A DNA stretch of 64,000 bases from contig NC_087063.1 in the NCBI RefSeq assembly GCF_963678635.1, forward strand, positions 70,517,617 through 70,581,616. Direction: 5' to 3'. Under the pieces are notes generated by a model. It saw nothing but the letters and a program-made list of their open reading frames with translations, did not search any database and had not been told where the DNA came from. Made by a program: the position numbers and the translations under genes. Each line of letters starts with the position of its first letter. Position 1 is the stretch's first letter. Below, piece after piece: positions 20,170-31,637 of the stretch. Source of the stretch: Symsagittifera roscoffensis. Its lineage: Eukaryota; Xenacoelomorpha; Acoela; Convolutidae.

Positions 20170-20629
20170 ATTGATGAAACGTTAGAATGATATTAACCTA
20201 ATTGAGGAATGCAACACTTGCGCTTTTGCCATTGGTCGAAATTAAGCGCTATATCACAAACCGCAAACTTCCCAAGTTCTTTTTGAAGCGTTTCACTTGA
20301 AGGTCGTTTCTAAATATACCATCGAGATTAATTGGACCACAAAGATGATAATTAGGTTGACCATGTTTGCAGTTTGCTATAAACAATGACCTCTTTCCTG
20401 TCGATCATTCTCCATGTTGAGAGGATTTATATATATCTGGCTCATATTACTCTAAAACTGTGAATGCTTTAAATATAGAATTTGCACCTTTTAGGATATA
20501 TACGTTCATGAATACCCACAAATTTCATCAATTCAACAAAAAGAGACATATAGACGCAAATATAGACAATCAATGTTAAATACAGAGGCAAAGTAGGCCA
20601 TTCCAAAAACTAATAACAACAATTACACA
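20170..20629. other. Intergenic stretch upstream of mevalonate kinase
   Basis: AT-rich. No gene or bounded repeat seen. A promoter is expected here, but no clear element stands out. Confidence 0.3.
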
Positions 20630-20990
20630 GAGGCGACGTTGCGCTTCGCAACACTAGCGGAAAACGACAAAAACACAGCTATAAAATGCAATTCGAAAAA
20701 TGGAAATAAGCCTCGAACTAGAAAAACTTTGTTAACTATCGGATTCGCACTCTGCGATTTCGAGATTTGAAGTCTCACGCCCTGCCCGCTCGACCACGAA
20801 TGCTCAACGACCGAAACACTAGTCACGAATGAAGCAGCTACACATGCTAATAAACTGCCAATGCAATGCAGCAAAAGTGGCACCAAATACAAATAGACAC
20901 AAAGAGGCATGTAATAATTTGGAATATAACAAGCTGAAGGCATCCACGCTAACTTTGCAGATGAAAAAATCGAAAGCATAAGGCCAAATT
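20630..20990 (-). mobile_element. tRNA-derived SINE
   Basis: On the minus strand 20803-20741 reads like a class II tRNA with a long variable arm. It has an A-box-like TGGTCGAGCGG (20796-20786), an anticodon arm GAGA-CTTCAAA-TCTC and a B-box-like AGTGCGAATCC (20751-20741). A tail shared with the other copies follows (GAGGCTTATTTC, TTTTCGCTA-like). This combination of tRNA head and conserved non-tRNA body defines a SINE. Confidence 0.65.
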
Positions 20991-21162
20991 ATGTAAAAAA
21001 AAAAGCATTTCAAAGATACTAGCGGGTAACGCAACTCCGATGCTTCAAACAGATTAATAACTGTGAAGCTGCATATATATTTAATTTTTGAAAACAAAAC
21101 GAATTGAATGCAACTGTAACAAGACGGGAGCATCTAACAGCGCTTTTCTCATTTCAAAATAG

Positions 21163-21374
21163 GATCGAAAAATGAAACTTCAACTAAGTTTCTTTCAAAA
21201 CTAAAATGGTAAAATCTCCAAAACTACTGGGTTTCAGATCTTCGTATTTTCAACTCAGAAACGAAATTTAACAATTTTTAACAATTTGCTTTAGAAAATT
21301 GTTTAAAATTGTTAAATAAGATTCTACCATTTTCGTTTTAAAAGAAACTTAGTTGAAATTATATTTTTCGATTC
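21163..21374. mobile_element. Short foldback element
   Basis: Arms 21163-21216 and 21320-21374 are near-perfect inverted repeats (GATCGAAAAATGAAACTTCA versus the complement of TTGAAATTATATTTTTCGATTC, both continuing to AAAATGGTA-AATC). The middle is rich in AACAATTT/AAATTGTT palindromes. No coding capacity; probably a non-autonomous DNA element. Confidence 0.7.
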
Positions 21375-22955
21375 AATCGAGTCACTCAATTCATAAATGA
21401 GATTCTTATTTAACTTTGTTCTTTCTTTTCTTTATTAGTCTGTACTTATATCATTTGATGCCATCAATAGATAGATTTGCCGTTTTTAGTTTAAAAATAA
21501 CAGACTTTTTCCTTAGGTTAAAGAAAATTTTTAATGAAATCGAATGTCATAGCACATGCTATCAAAAAGCTGTACAGGTGTCCCAGAAATGGGAGCAATA
21601 TTTGCGACTCAGGGTTGAAAAAAATAATAGTCGTACTAGTACACTTCTTTCACTAAAATTCGCTAGTTTAAACTAGAAACTTTTTACGAAAAGAAACGAA
21701 CTTAGAAAAAAAAGCAAACAGATTTAGCTACATGTATCGTACTGATTCTGCAAATAACCACCAACCAAAAACTTATTCAACAAAACCACACATTGCTAAG
21801 CGAGTTGAACGACAGGTCATTAAAAATTCTGCGGCTTGAAAAAATAAAAATTAAGATTTAGTTGCTATACCTTTGTGGTCGAAACCAAGCACCAGACAAA
21901 TGAGCGACTAAATTTCAGAACTAAAAATATAGCTGAGAGAAAACAGAAGCAAAAAAAGACAAAAATAACCGATTTCAAGCACCTAGCACATAATTTCCTA
22001 CTACTATCATCTCAGGCAGGAAATCACAAAGTAAGACAGATACTTTTCCGTTTTCTTTTAAAATTACTGTTATTTTTTCAGTTTTACGAAACTGAATTAG
22101 ATGGAAAACTGCAGGAAAAAAAATGATAAAAAAATTTTCTGAAGTACGTAGAAAATCTAGTAAATTATACTTGTATGTCAGCCTCCGTTCGTTTCTTCTC
22201 TTCGGCTCTATATTACTTTGAAAATTAAAAAATGTCTAACAATTTTTGTTGACACAGAGGGAACGTTTTTGAAATCAAAACCACAACCAATTGGGTTTAA
22301 ATAGGATACCAAAATTGACAACCTACGAGCTTTCTTTGGGATAGTCAAAATTTCAAAAAAAAACCATACCTAGCACAGAATTCCTTCGCGTCATTAGTGA
22401 CGTGCTCGGAACAGCATTTGAAATTGATACCTCACCAATAATTTGAAAAATTGAATTTTCAAATGTTTTTTTTCCTCATTTTACCTACCAAAATTTATGC
22501 CGGTTCCTTGGTAAGTTAGTAGTAATGAATTGATATTAGATAAAATTACAAGCCTACAGATGGTTTAAAAACTTTCCAAAAACAGTGGCGAAGTGAGTGA
22601 TTTATTAGTATACGCTTCCAATCCCAGCTGAAACAAACAATAAGGCTTCTTATCAAAACTGTCGAAAAAAATACTTCAGCTTCCTAATTGACACGCAACG
22701 CGAACGCGCATGCTGAAATCCTAATATAATGAAACTCTTATGACATGGAGGCACCAATTGTGATGCAAAAGTTAAGGATATGTTTAGACATAAAATAGAA
22801 AAACTCAAAAAGAAAACTAGTATCTTAAGTCCCAAGTCTATTTTCTTAAGGAACGTAGAAAAATCTACTGCACTGCTAAGAACTGAAAACTACCATCTTT
22901 TAAAACATTCGCTAAAACTACGCTATTATAAAGCAGATACAGTTAGAAAAAGCGA
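21375..22955. other. Non-coding stretch, nothing recognised
   Basis: AT-rich, with short unsupported frames only. Confidence 0.35.
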
Positions 22956-23654
22956 CAGTGCTGCTTTAAACTATCCGGACAAAAGGAAAAAACTTTCAAA
23001 TTGAGCGAGCGTTTCTCCCAAATTGGGTTGACTTGGGACCAAAAATGTGGAGACATAACTTGCTTAGAAATTTAGCAAAAAATATTATGGTGTAATTTAC
23101 TTTGCGAAAATCGGGCCCAAAATTATACCCCAAAAACTTATTAATTTTTGGCTTTAAAAACTATCTAGTCAATCAAAGTCATAATTATATCACAGTGAGC
23201 TCTTACGCAGCCCAACAAAGTTCGAAAAGTTTATACTCTCCTAAAATTCAGCGCGTAACGCTTAAAAATTATTTCAAAATGAAAAAAGTAGGTGTGTATA
23301 TAGTAAAACGACATTTTCTGTCTATGAACAAAAATAATTTATACAATGTTTTGGAGACTATACACTTTTAAAAGTTTGTTGGGCCCCGTAAGAGGCTCAC
23401 TTTGAAATGATTATTGCAATGATTGACTAAGAGGTTTTGGCGTAATATTTAAATCATAAAAAAAACTAAAAATGATTCTGTTTGCAGTAAAACTTCAGGC
23501 CCGAATTTCGCAAGAACAAATTGCACCATATTAATTCTGCTAAAACTTAAGGCAAGTTATGCCTCCATCATTTTCTGTCCAGAGTCAACCCAATTTGGGA
23601 AAAAAAAGCTTTTCAAGTTGTATTAATTTGTCCGGATAATTAACATCAGCACTG
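22956..23654. mobile_element. Foldback DNA element A, ~700 bp
   Basis: Starts CAGTGCTGCTTTAAACTATC and ends with the complement of CAGTGCTGATGTTAATTATC, each continuing into CCGGACAAA. The right flank is TA. The two halves are long inverted repeats of each other (CCAAATTGGGTTGAC, GAAATTCGGG-like and GTGAGC blocks). There is no transposase. CAGTGCTG termini and TA targets fit a Tc1/mariner-type MITE. Confidence 0.75.
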
Positions 23655-23749
23655 TATCATGGAACAATAAAACCCATACCGAACAGAGCGGGAATGTTTC
23701 CTTAGAGCCAACTCAACAAAAAAAGGTATATTTACCTTCCATTTGAGTA

Positions 23750-24480
23750 CAGTGCTGATTTAAATTAACCGGACAAAACGCGTTAAACTTGAAATTTAAA
23801 ACGCGTTTTTCTCAAATTGGGTTGAGTTTAGGTGAAAACTTATGAAGACAAAACTTGCTTAGAATTTTCGCAGAATTATTATGGTGTAATTTGTTTTGCG
23901 AAATTCGGGTCCGAAATTTTACCCCAAAAATGGGTTATTTTGGCTTTTCTTAGTTAATCAAAAATTACGCCAAAAATACCCAGTCGATCACAGACATAAT
24001 TATATCAAAGTGAGCCCCTTACGTAGCTCAACAAACTTTAAGAAGGGTATTTTCTCCAAAAAAATTGCATATTGTTTAAAAATTGTTTTCAAATAAAAAG
24101 TTGGTATTTTATATAGTAAAAATGACCTTTTTTGTCTATCAAACAAAAATAAATTAACTTATACAATATTTTGGAGATTATACCCTTCTTAAAAATTGTT
24201 GAGCTACGTGAGGGGCTCACTTTGATATAATTATGTCTGTGATCGACTGGGTATTTTTGGCGTAATTTTTGATTAACTAAGAAAAGCCAAAATGACCCAT
24301 TTTTGGGGTAAAATTTCGGACCCGAATTTCGCAAAACAAATTACACTATATTAATTCTGCTAAAATTCTAAGCAAGTTTTGTCTTCATAAGTTTTCACCT
24401 AAACTCAACCCAATTTGAGAAAAATGCGTTTTAAATTTCAAGTTTATTGCGATTTGTCCGGTTAATTTAAATCAGCACGG
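23750..24480. mobile_element. Foldback DNA element B, ~730 bp
   Basis: Starts CAGTGCTGATTTAAATTAAC and ends with the complement of CCGTGCTGATTTAAATTAAC. Flanked by TA on both sides (23748-23749, 24481-24482). The arms, about 330 bp each, are highly similar inverted repeats, so parallel open frames starting MRNSGPKFYPKNG appear on both strands; these are not genes. Same family as element A, 95 bp away. Confidence 0.85.
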
Positions 24481-24482
24481 TA

Positions 24483-25139
24483 CTGTCAAGTACATATATA
24501 TTGCCCTTTGCTGTGCAAACTTAAAACTCAATCTTACGGGGAAAACTTGATTAATTTGTCTTCATTTCTTGTCCAAATTTTTTAGTAAGCACGGGCCGAT
24601 TATGTTTAGTTAAAACTACAAAAGGAGTGGCAATTATAGCCAAAAAACATCGTATTAAATTGCTTGTCATCAAAGTGGACGAGATTGCCCGGAACCACAA
24701 TTTTCCACATCTGATTCAAATTTAAATAGTAAAGTTTGAAACATCAAGTTATAAGTATCTTTCAGATGGAAACTTCGTCAAAAATTGTTTCAATCTCCGT
24801 CAAAAAGACAGCTGTTTACAATTAGTCAGCGTCTTTTTTTAGCGGAAAATACATAAGCAGAAATTTCAAAAACATAACATTAGAAGAAAATTCAATGCAG
24901 TCGAGATAAACTGAAACGAAAACAAATCCGAAAAAATTGCGGGTTTTTTTTCCAAAAAAAAATTCAAAATACTTAATTAAAACCAAATATGAATCCCGTA
25001 GTCTAATTTGTAAATACCACGCTGTACTAAATAATATTGATAAATTCGCCAGTTGATCGATAAATTCGCCATTCTAACAGTTTAGCAGACTGACTAGCAT
25101 CGTGACCAAGGTGATTTATTACAATAAGTGGCAGGTTTA
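24483..25139. other. Non-coding stretch, nothing recognised
   Basis: AT-rich, no motif seen. Confidence 0.3.
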
Positions 25140-25260
25140 CTGGCAGGTCTTTTCAAAGCAAAAATTGTCCCCAGCGAAAATCGAACGCGTCAGATGTGTT
25201 GGCCACGATACTAGCCAGTCTGCAAAACTGCAAGAATAGAGAATTCATCTATCAACTCGG
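25140..25260 (-). mobile_element. Possible tRNA-derived SINE head
   Basis: The minus-strand complement of 25165-25225 reads GACTGGCTAGTATCGTGG, later GACGCGTTCGATTTTCGC. This resembles a tRNA A box and B box (GCGTTCGATTT). The body was not traced. Confidence 0.35.
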
Positions 25261-25739
25261 AATTCTTAATAATTGGCATTATTATACACAAAGCGAAGCT
25301 GAGCTTCGCATCACTTACGATACAAAACAAGAAAGCCGCCAAGTCGAAAGAAAAAATCGAAAATTTCGAAAAAAAAGATCTATCGATAAAGCTAGTTTCG
25401 AAACAAAAACGAGCCCAGACAATAAAATGTGAAACTAGCATCGAAAGAAAAGTTATTCAAGCGATAAAAAAGGAGGCAACACCTTAGCAGAAACCCTTTG
25501 GGCAGAAATTATTAAGTCTCCCACACCCTCAAACAAACAAACACACAAAATTTTATTCACGCGTCAAAAAAAAACAATTTGCGGCCACTATGCCAACATA
25601 ATATTGGCCGAAACCTACAAAAACCAAATCGAATTCGGCCAAGAAAAACAAAGTCAATCGAAGATTGGAAAAGAGTAATGAACTCAAGTAAACATTAAAA
25701 AAACACTAACTTTGTTGAAAAAATCTCAACTTTCGAATT

Positions 25740-26260
25740 TCAAATAAAAAATAGATGCCCTTTAACCTCTTTCAATTTCTAGAAATAATAATTATTGGCG
25801 CTTTTTTGATAACATTAACCCAACTTGAGCAACCTGGATCAACAGGTAAAGTTTTTATTCCGCTGGAAATCTACAAATTAAATTCCACTTTCGAAACAAG
25901 AAATTTTTCACATTTTTTATTGCACCATTTGCACGTTCATATTTGGAGAGTGCTATTTACCTCACTTTCAGCAGATGAATTTCAATTTAACTCAAAAAGT
26001 GCATATATACCTAATTGCATCAACATTTTAAGACTTTTCCTGAAAAAAAATCAAAAAAAAATCAGCAAGACCTATTTAAGAGTCTTCACAACGTTCATTA
26101 TTCTTCATAAAAAAAAAACAAAGCCGAAAAAAAAAAATTAAAACTAATAAAAAGTTATTAAGTCCCTGTCATCCTCAAAACACATGCACAGCCCTTGAAA
26201 CGACGCAATATGAGGCGACTAAGCCGATGTTATATAGTCCGAAACCTATCAAGCCGAAAA
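25740..26260 (+). repeat. Dispersed repeat resembling 17690-18060
   Basis: Shares AATTTCAAATAAAAAATAGA-like, AACCCAACTTGAG, TTTTTATTCCGCTGGAAATC and TATTTAAGAGTCTTCA-like words in the same order. No coding support despite an open frame at its start. Confidence 0.5.
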
Positions 26261-26599
26261 AAGTAAAAACAAAAAACTCAAACATTTTTTAAGACTAATA
26301 AGAAGTCTTAAAAACCCTCAAAACACAGACACGCATACCTCACCCTCAAAAACACAGATACGCATACACAAACTTTTTTCGCCTATCGAAAGGCGCGAAC
26401 TTTTTTCGTCCATCGAAAGGCGCAATATCCTGTGAACAAAGTTGTTTACGGGGAAAAAACTACATTACCCGATTGCAATACCCTTGCTTATCGCAAGGGT
26501 AACAATTTAAGCTACAACTCAACAGCGGAAATTTTTGCTCAGCAGACTAGTTAATTTTGACAAAATGATGAAGCAATAACCAACTAACCAAATATTGTA

Positions 26600-27040
26600 T
26601 TGGACACAATGGAAAATAAATTTTCGACACATCGAAAGGAAACTTCATACACAGAACTAAAGCTGAGTGAAAAAAAAACATTAAAAACTATCCTTATCGA
26701 ATGTTTCAGACTTTTGTCTCAAATAAAAATAATTTTGAGGAAAACCAGTCGATAAAGACAACTTCCAGCAAAAAGTGAGTATGGAACAGTGGCGAAGTAG
26801 TGCTTTGCAAACTTTAGTGAGAAAACGGCAAAAAACAACTCTTGAAAGCAAAATAAGGAAAAGTAGAAACAAGCCTCAAATTAGTAAAGCTTTTGCTGTA
26901 TAAAAGCACTTGCAGTCTCTCATCCTTACCTCTCAATTACGGATGCTTAACGATAGGCGAACACTAGTCACATACAAAGCAGAGAACAGATGCTATAAAA
27001 CTTCCAGTGCTACAGATCGTGAATAGCAAAAGTGAAAACC
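26600..27040 (-). mobile_element. tRNA-derived SINE copy
   Basis: Minus-strand head around 26955-26905 (GAGAGACTGCAAGTGC) and body words shared with 28430-28760 and 29490-29900: CACTTTTGCTAT, TTATCGACTGG, AGCTTCAGTT-like and TTTCGAT. Confidence 0.55.
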
Positions 27041-27144
27041 TATGAACAAGGGTAATAAGGTAGAAACACAGGAAACAACAGCTGTTGAACTGGTTATTAT
27101 AGGTTGAGACTCTCAATTTAAACCTGTTTAATCGAAAATCTCCG

Positions 27145-27260
27145 ACTGGTTGGTGGTGGATAAGCCATCTGACAGAAGGCACATACGCCCCCGCTCGCAT
27201 CCCGGTGGCTACCAACTTTTATGTTCAACTGAGTTAGATCAGTTGGACCTGCCACCTATT
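27145..27260 (+). mobile_element. Possible second type of tRNA-derived SINE
   Basis: GGTTGGTGGTGGATAAGCC near 27149 and CGCTCGCATCCCGGTGG near 27192 resemble an A box and B box. GTTGGTG and TACCAAC could pair as an acceptor stem. A short hairpin TCAACTGA/TCAGTTGGA follows. Weak. Confidence 0.3.
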
Positions 27261-27552
27261 TTAAAATATCACCGTCTCGATTACTTATATATCGATATTT
27301 TAATACTTATACATCAATTTTTTCGTTTCCTTACCTCATATTTAATTCTACAACCATTATAATAACGCCATCTGTCGCTTTTCTATTATCAGTCTCTCTC
27401 CAACAGATGTTGTTCAGTTTCCAATCGGAAGACTGATCATTCGCTAACTTGTTACCGAGTTGTTTACCAAAAAGTTTGTGATCCGATTTAGCAAGTCTGA
27501 ATAACAGCTAGCATAAATCTTTAGAGCTTAAAAGTTGATGTTAAGAAAATTC

Positions 27553-27774
27553 GACTCTTTTCCAATCCCCCACCCCATATTTCGAACGCTCCATTTTCTT
27601 ACTTGTCACACGTTTTATTATGGCTGAATGCGTGATGGTATGAGGTATAAGATGATACGGGGGTCCAGGGGGCCGCCTTCACGCAACAGGCCCGACGAGA
27701 CACTACAATTGCCGCAAATGGCACCAGAAAAGCATTATCGTTTTATTGTGAGGGTGGGGGTGTAGAAAAGAGCC
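27553..27774. mobile_element. Diverged MITE variant
   Basis: Termini GACTCTTTTCCAATCCCCCA and GGGTGGGGGTGTAGAAAAGAGCC. It shares GAATGCGTGATG-like interior with 6765-6992, plus an unrelated GC-rich insert around 27660-27710. No clear 8-bp duplication. Confidence 0.6.
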
Positions 27775-28200
27775 GAACAGCGTGCCATCTGTGACTCGAA
27801 CACACAGCTCTCCAAATTCTTAAGACCAATTTTATACCCAAAGATCAACGAGCCAAAAAGAGAAACAGATATTCGCTTGGTAAATAAACAGAGGATAAAT
27901 GCAAAATTTATTAGGCTGCATGAAGTTGCACTTTTGCTACATTTGCAGAGGCAAATCTTCGAATCACTTGCGATACGGAAATATATTCCAGTGTCAGGAT
28001 AGTCCTCAGAAGTTCAGAACATAGCCGCTGGAAAAGCGTCACTGAACTTATTGAAACCAAAAAAAACTACGGTTTCAGAAAGCAGCTTCATTGTGTGAAC
28101 TTCATCGAAACAAATAAACAACGAAGCTCGTTGAACTAACTTCCAGAATTTTTTGTGACGACACTTTTTTAATAACTAACTCAATTTGAGAATCCCGACT
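27775..28200. other. Non-coding stretch, nothing recognised
   Basis: The start (GCCATCTGTGACTCGAAC) may be a SINE edge; nothing else recognised. Confidence 0.3.
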
Positions 28201-28429
28201 AAAGGGTAATTAATCCACAGGGAATTCTGAAAACTTAAATTGAATTTTTGAAACTTTAGGACAATCACTCTTTAGTGCTACTTGGATATTTGTTATTGCG
28301 GAATTAGCCTTCCAGTTAGCGTACCTTAAACAATTTTTCTTTAAAAAACACGAACCAACTAAATGAACATTTACGAGATTTATTGAATCTAAACAATTCA
28401 AGGCATACAGTTCAATCACAGCGATGCTG

Positions 28430-28760
28430 TATTGGAAACAATGGGGGAAAAATTTCGAAACATCGAAAAGTAACTTCATACACAAAACTGAAGCTGAGTG
28501 GAAAAGATAACGAAAACTAGGCTTATCGAATTTTTCAGACTTGTCTCGAATAAAATTATTTTTAAGGAACACCAGTCGATAAAGACAAGTGGTGAAGCAG
28601 TGCAAACAAAAGCGAGAAAACGGTAAAAAGTATCTCTAGAAAACGAAATAAGAATAAGTAGAAATAGGCCTCGAATTAGTATAAATTTTGCTATGTGTCA
28701 ATTCGAACCTGCGATCTCGAGATTTGTTATCTCCCTTAGAAGCCATTGAAAATTTCCTAA
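28430..28760 (-). mobile_element. tRNA-derived SINE copy, diverged
   Basis: Shares TCATACACAAAACTGAAGC, CACCAGTCGATAAAGACAAG and GTGGTGAAGCAGTGCAAAC with 29490-29900. The tRNA-like head is around 28695-28750 (AATTCGAACCTGCGATC, complement of a B box). Confidence 0.6.
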
Positions 28761-28849
28761 CACTAGCCACCAAGGATACAGCTAAACATGCCAAAAAATG
28801 CCTATGCTTTGCAGCAAAAAAGTAATCAAATGTAAGAAAAAAAAACTAG

Positions 28850-29000
28850 GGCTAAAGGCGGCATTGAATCTGCAACTAGTGTATTAGAAACCTCACGTCC
28901 TTCCCTCTGACACTTGACTAACGGCAAACACTAGCCACCAATAAAGCAGAGAACAGATGCTATGAAATTGGCGTTACTTATGCGTTCTTTACGTCTGCAG
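28850..29000 (-). mobile_element. Partial SINE remnant
   Basis: AAACACTAGCCACC and AAAGCAGAGAACAGATGCTAT match the edge of the other SINE copies. Confidence 0.4.
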
Positions 29001-29489
29001 AGGCTAAACGGATCTTCGAATCAATTGCGTTTTAAAAACATATTCCATTGTCAAGATAGTCCGCAGAAGTTCAGAACATAGCCGTTAAAAAAGCGTAAAA
29101 GAATTCAATGAAACCTAAAAAAATACTTTTTCAGAAAGCAACTTCAATGTGTGAACTTAAAAAAATCAAATCACCAAGCTCGTTGAATAACTTCCAGAAT
29201 TTTTGTGACTGACACTTTTTTGATTATAACTAACTCAATTTTAGGAAGCTTGACTAATGGGTAATTAATCCGCAGGCATTTCTGAAAACTAAAAATGAAT
29301 TTTTGAAACTACAAATCAATCACCTTCTCTTGAGCTATTTGCATACTTGTTATTGCGCAATTAGCTTTCCACTTACCGAAGCTTAAGCACTTATTCTCAA
29401 AAAAACACAACTATATTAAAAGTTACTGTTTTTTAAATCTGAACACTTAAAGGCATGCAGCTCAATTCATACTAATCGTGTATTCGAGA

Positions 29490-29900
29490 CAACGGATATT
29501 AAATTTTCGACAAGTTACTTCATACACCGAACTGAAGCTGTGTGGGAAAAAAACATGGAAAACTAGCCTGATCGAATTTTTCAGACTTTTGTCTCGAATT
29601 AAGTTAATTTTGAGGAACACCAGTCGATAAAGACAAGTGGTGAAGCAGTGCAAACAATAGCGAGAAAACGGCAAAAAGTATCTCTAGAAAACGAAAGAAG
29701 AAAAAGTAGAAATAAGCCTCAAATTATTAAAACTTTTGATATGTGCCGGATTGGAACTTGCGACCTCGAGATTTGCAGTCTCTCATCCTTCCTGCTCAAC
29801 CACGGACGCTCAATGATAGGCAAACACAAGTCACATTAAAAGCAGAGAACAGATACAATTAAATTTCCAGTGCTACAGATCGTGATTATAGCAAAAGTGA
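29490..29900 (-). mobile_element. tRNA-derived SINE, best-preserved copy
   Basis: On the minus strand the head at about 29812-29745 has TGGTTGAGCAGG (A box), the anticodon arm GAGA-CTGCAAA-TCTC, a variable arm, and AGTTCCAATCC (B box). The body (TTCTTTCGTTTTCTAGAG, CGCTATTGTTTGCACTG, CTTTATCGACTGG) is shared with the copies at 28430 and 26600. Confidence 0.7.
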
Positions 29901-29924
29901 AATCATTTAAACACTTGTTTGCGA

Positions 29925-29957
29925 GTTAGGTTATAAAAGTTGGTTTTATAACCTAAC
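29925..29957. repeat. 14-bp perfect hairpin
   Basis: GTTAGGTTATAAAA pairs exactly with TTTTATAACCTAAC around a 5-nt loop; a further GTTAGGTTA follows. Function unknown. Confidence 0.85.
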
Positions 29958-31259
29958 GTTAGGTTACAAAAAGTATGATATGTTAAGTTTCGGATTCAAC
30001 AAAACTAGGGCAGACGCCCGTTAAACCGCAGAACACCTCAATAGTAAAAAAAATTTCATGGCTAACTCCTCCTTTATCATACACAAGAAAGAAAAAAAGG
30101 CTATTGCCCATAAAATAGGCAATTTGAAGCAAAAAAGCCGATAACAGACTAGCCGAATATTTTGAATCCGAATAACAAAAAAAACAGCAAGAGAAAAAAC
30201 AAAACAAAAGCAAGACCAATTAAAACATACATTTCGAATAGAACGGGAACTTAAAAAGATGTGAAGTCACCCTCAAATAATTGAACTTTCTGACGCAATT
30301 GATTGCGAAAAAGTTGTCGAAGGTCAAAATCTAGTTCCCAATTACAAAAAAAATTGCTCTCACCAGTGAAAAAACTGGAAGTGTCCAGTCCAGCTGCATT
30401 TACAAAATTAATTGGACTTCCTGAAAACTCTTCGATGAACAAAAATATTTTACGCTCTACATTTTTGACACAGTTACGATCTCAATTTGAGACAACAACC
30501 GAATTTCATTTTTATCGCATTGGAAACTTGAAAAAGAAAACCCACTGTTGAAACAAAACTTTTTTTTGAGCGTGAACTTAAATCAAAAAAGGATACCACC
30601 AAAACACCAAATCGAGAGCAAAAAACGGTCGAAAACACCCACGGCCCAAGTCCTGTGAATATTCATTACGTCCATTAACAAACAAAACCACATGCTCAAA
30701 ATATGTTTAAAAACACTTCACACTAACATTATGACATGATCGCAAAATAAAACCTAAGATTTATTTAAATAATTTGCTTGATTCTTAAGCTCATTCTGTA
30801 TTTTTTAAATCTTCATTCAGGCATGGTTTAAAACTGCGGCAAAACGCAGATTATCGCAGTTCTTATAATTTTTAAAAATTATGTAAAAATATTCTAAATA
30901 ACATTTGAAAAAATTATGAACTAATGAACTTTGTTAGTGTAACTGGGATCAGTCCACAGAAAATGTCAATTTCAAACAAAAAACTTTGACGCACAACTCA
31001 AATTTGCGAGCCAATTCCAACCGAAAATGAACGAAACATTTTTTCCAACAAAACCGAACAGTACAATGGTTTTGGCAAAATGCACTTTTTTAACAAAATT
31101 TCCGCTTTTTTGCATAAGCATTCCGAATTCTCAGCAAAAAACCTACCATTCCGCCGCTCAAGAATTTCGGCATTTATACAATGCCTGTTCACTTGTTTCT
31201 AGATCAACAATTTGATATTAAAACAATTATAAGCTCTAACAATAAATTCGCTATTCTTT
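29958..31259. other. Intergenic stretch, including the probable 3' UTR of the operon
   Basis: No gene seen. A minus-strand AATAAA at 30765-30760, about 500 nt after the small-protein stop, could be its polyadenylation signal. Confidence 0.3.
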
Positions 31260-31637
31260 TCAGTCCTTCATATTTGACAAGGCTTCAATTGCCACTGGTA
31301 CTTGTTCTGGTTTTAAAACAGCGCCTCTAAATTTATCAAATGGCACATAGTGAGTTTTGGAAATCTGATTTTCCTGCAGCCGTGTTAATATTTTTTCCAG
31401 TTTTGTTAGTTTTTCCTCTGATAAATGATTGAGAGATCCACCTGGCGATTCCAAGGCTGGCTTCACTACACTTTCCAAATAATCTTTGAAGTTGAACGCA
31501 GCATCCCTGTCGGGTGGTAACTGAGATATGACAGAGTCGATTCTTCGGAGCAGCTGTTCTTTTACTGCAAAGTTTCCGTCGCTCGCGAAACGCGTGGAAC
31601 GTAATGAAAATTGAGCGACCCTTGATAAATTCCTCAT
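31260..31637 (-). CDS. Small protein, probably mitochondrial, second gene of an overlapping pair
   Basis: The ATG at 31637 gives 125 aa. The N-terminus MRNLSRVAQFSLRSTRFAS is rich in Arg and Ser with no acids, as in a mitochondrial targeting peptide. The rest is mostly helical and charged (two-helix pattern around LLRRIDSVISQL and KLTKLEKILTRL), ending AIEALSNMKD. I do not recognise the family; a mitochondrial ribosome or respiratory-chain accessory protein is possible but unproven. Its ATG overlaps the METTL25-like stop as ATGA. An acceptor-like CATTTCAG ends at 31642, 4 nt before the start and inside the upstream CDS. The frame stays open further upstream, but those residues copy the upstream gene's DNA in another frame, so the downstream ATG is preferred. 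Confidence 0.75.
   Translation of the reverse strand: MRNLSRVAQFSLRSTRFASDGNFAVKEQLLRRIDSVISQLPPDRDAAFNFKDYLESVVKPALESPGGSLNHLSEEKLTKLEKILTRLQENQISKTHYVPFDKFRGAVLKPEQVPVAIEALSNMKD

Noticed and set aside
23896-24334. Two similar open frames on opposite strands starting MRNSGPKFYPKNG
   Set aside because: They are the two arms of a palindromic foldback element read from each end.
25755-26141. 128-aa open frame with hydrophobic start
   Set aside because: It falls in a dispersed repeat also present at 17690-18060, where the frame is not kept.
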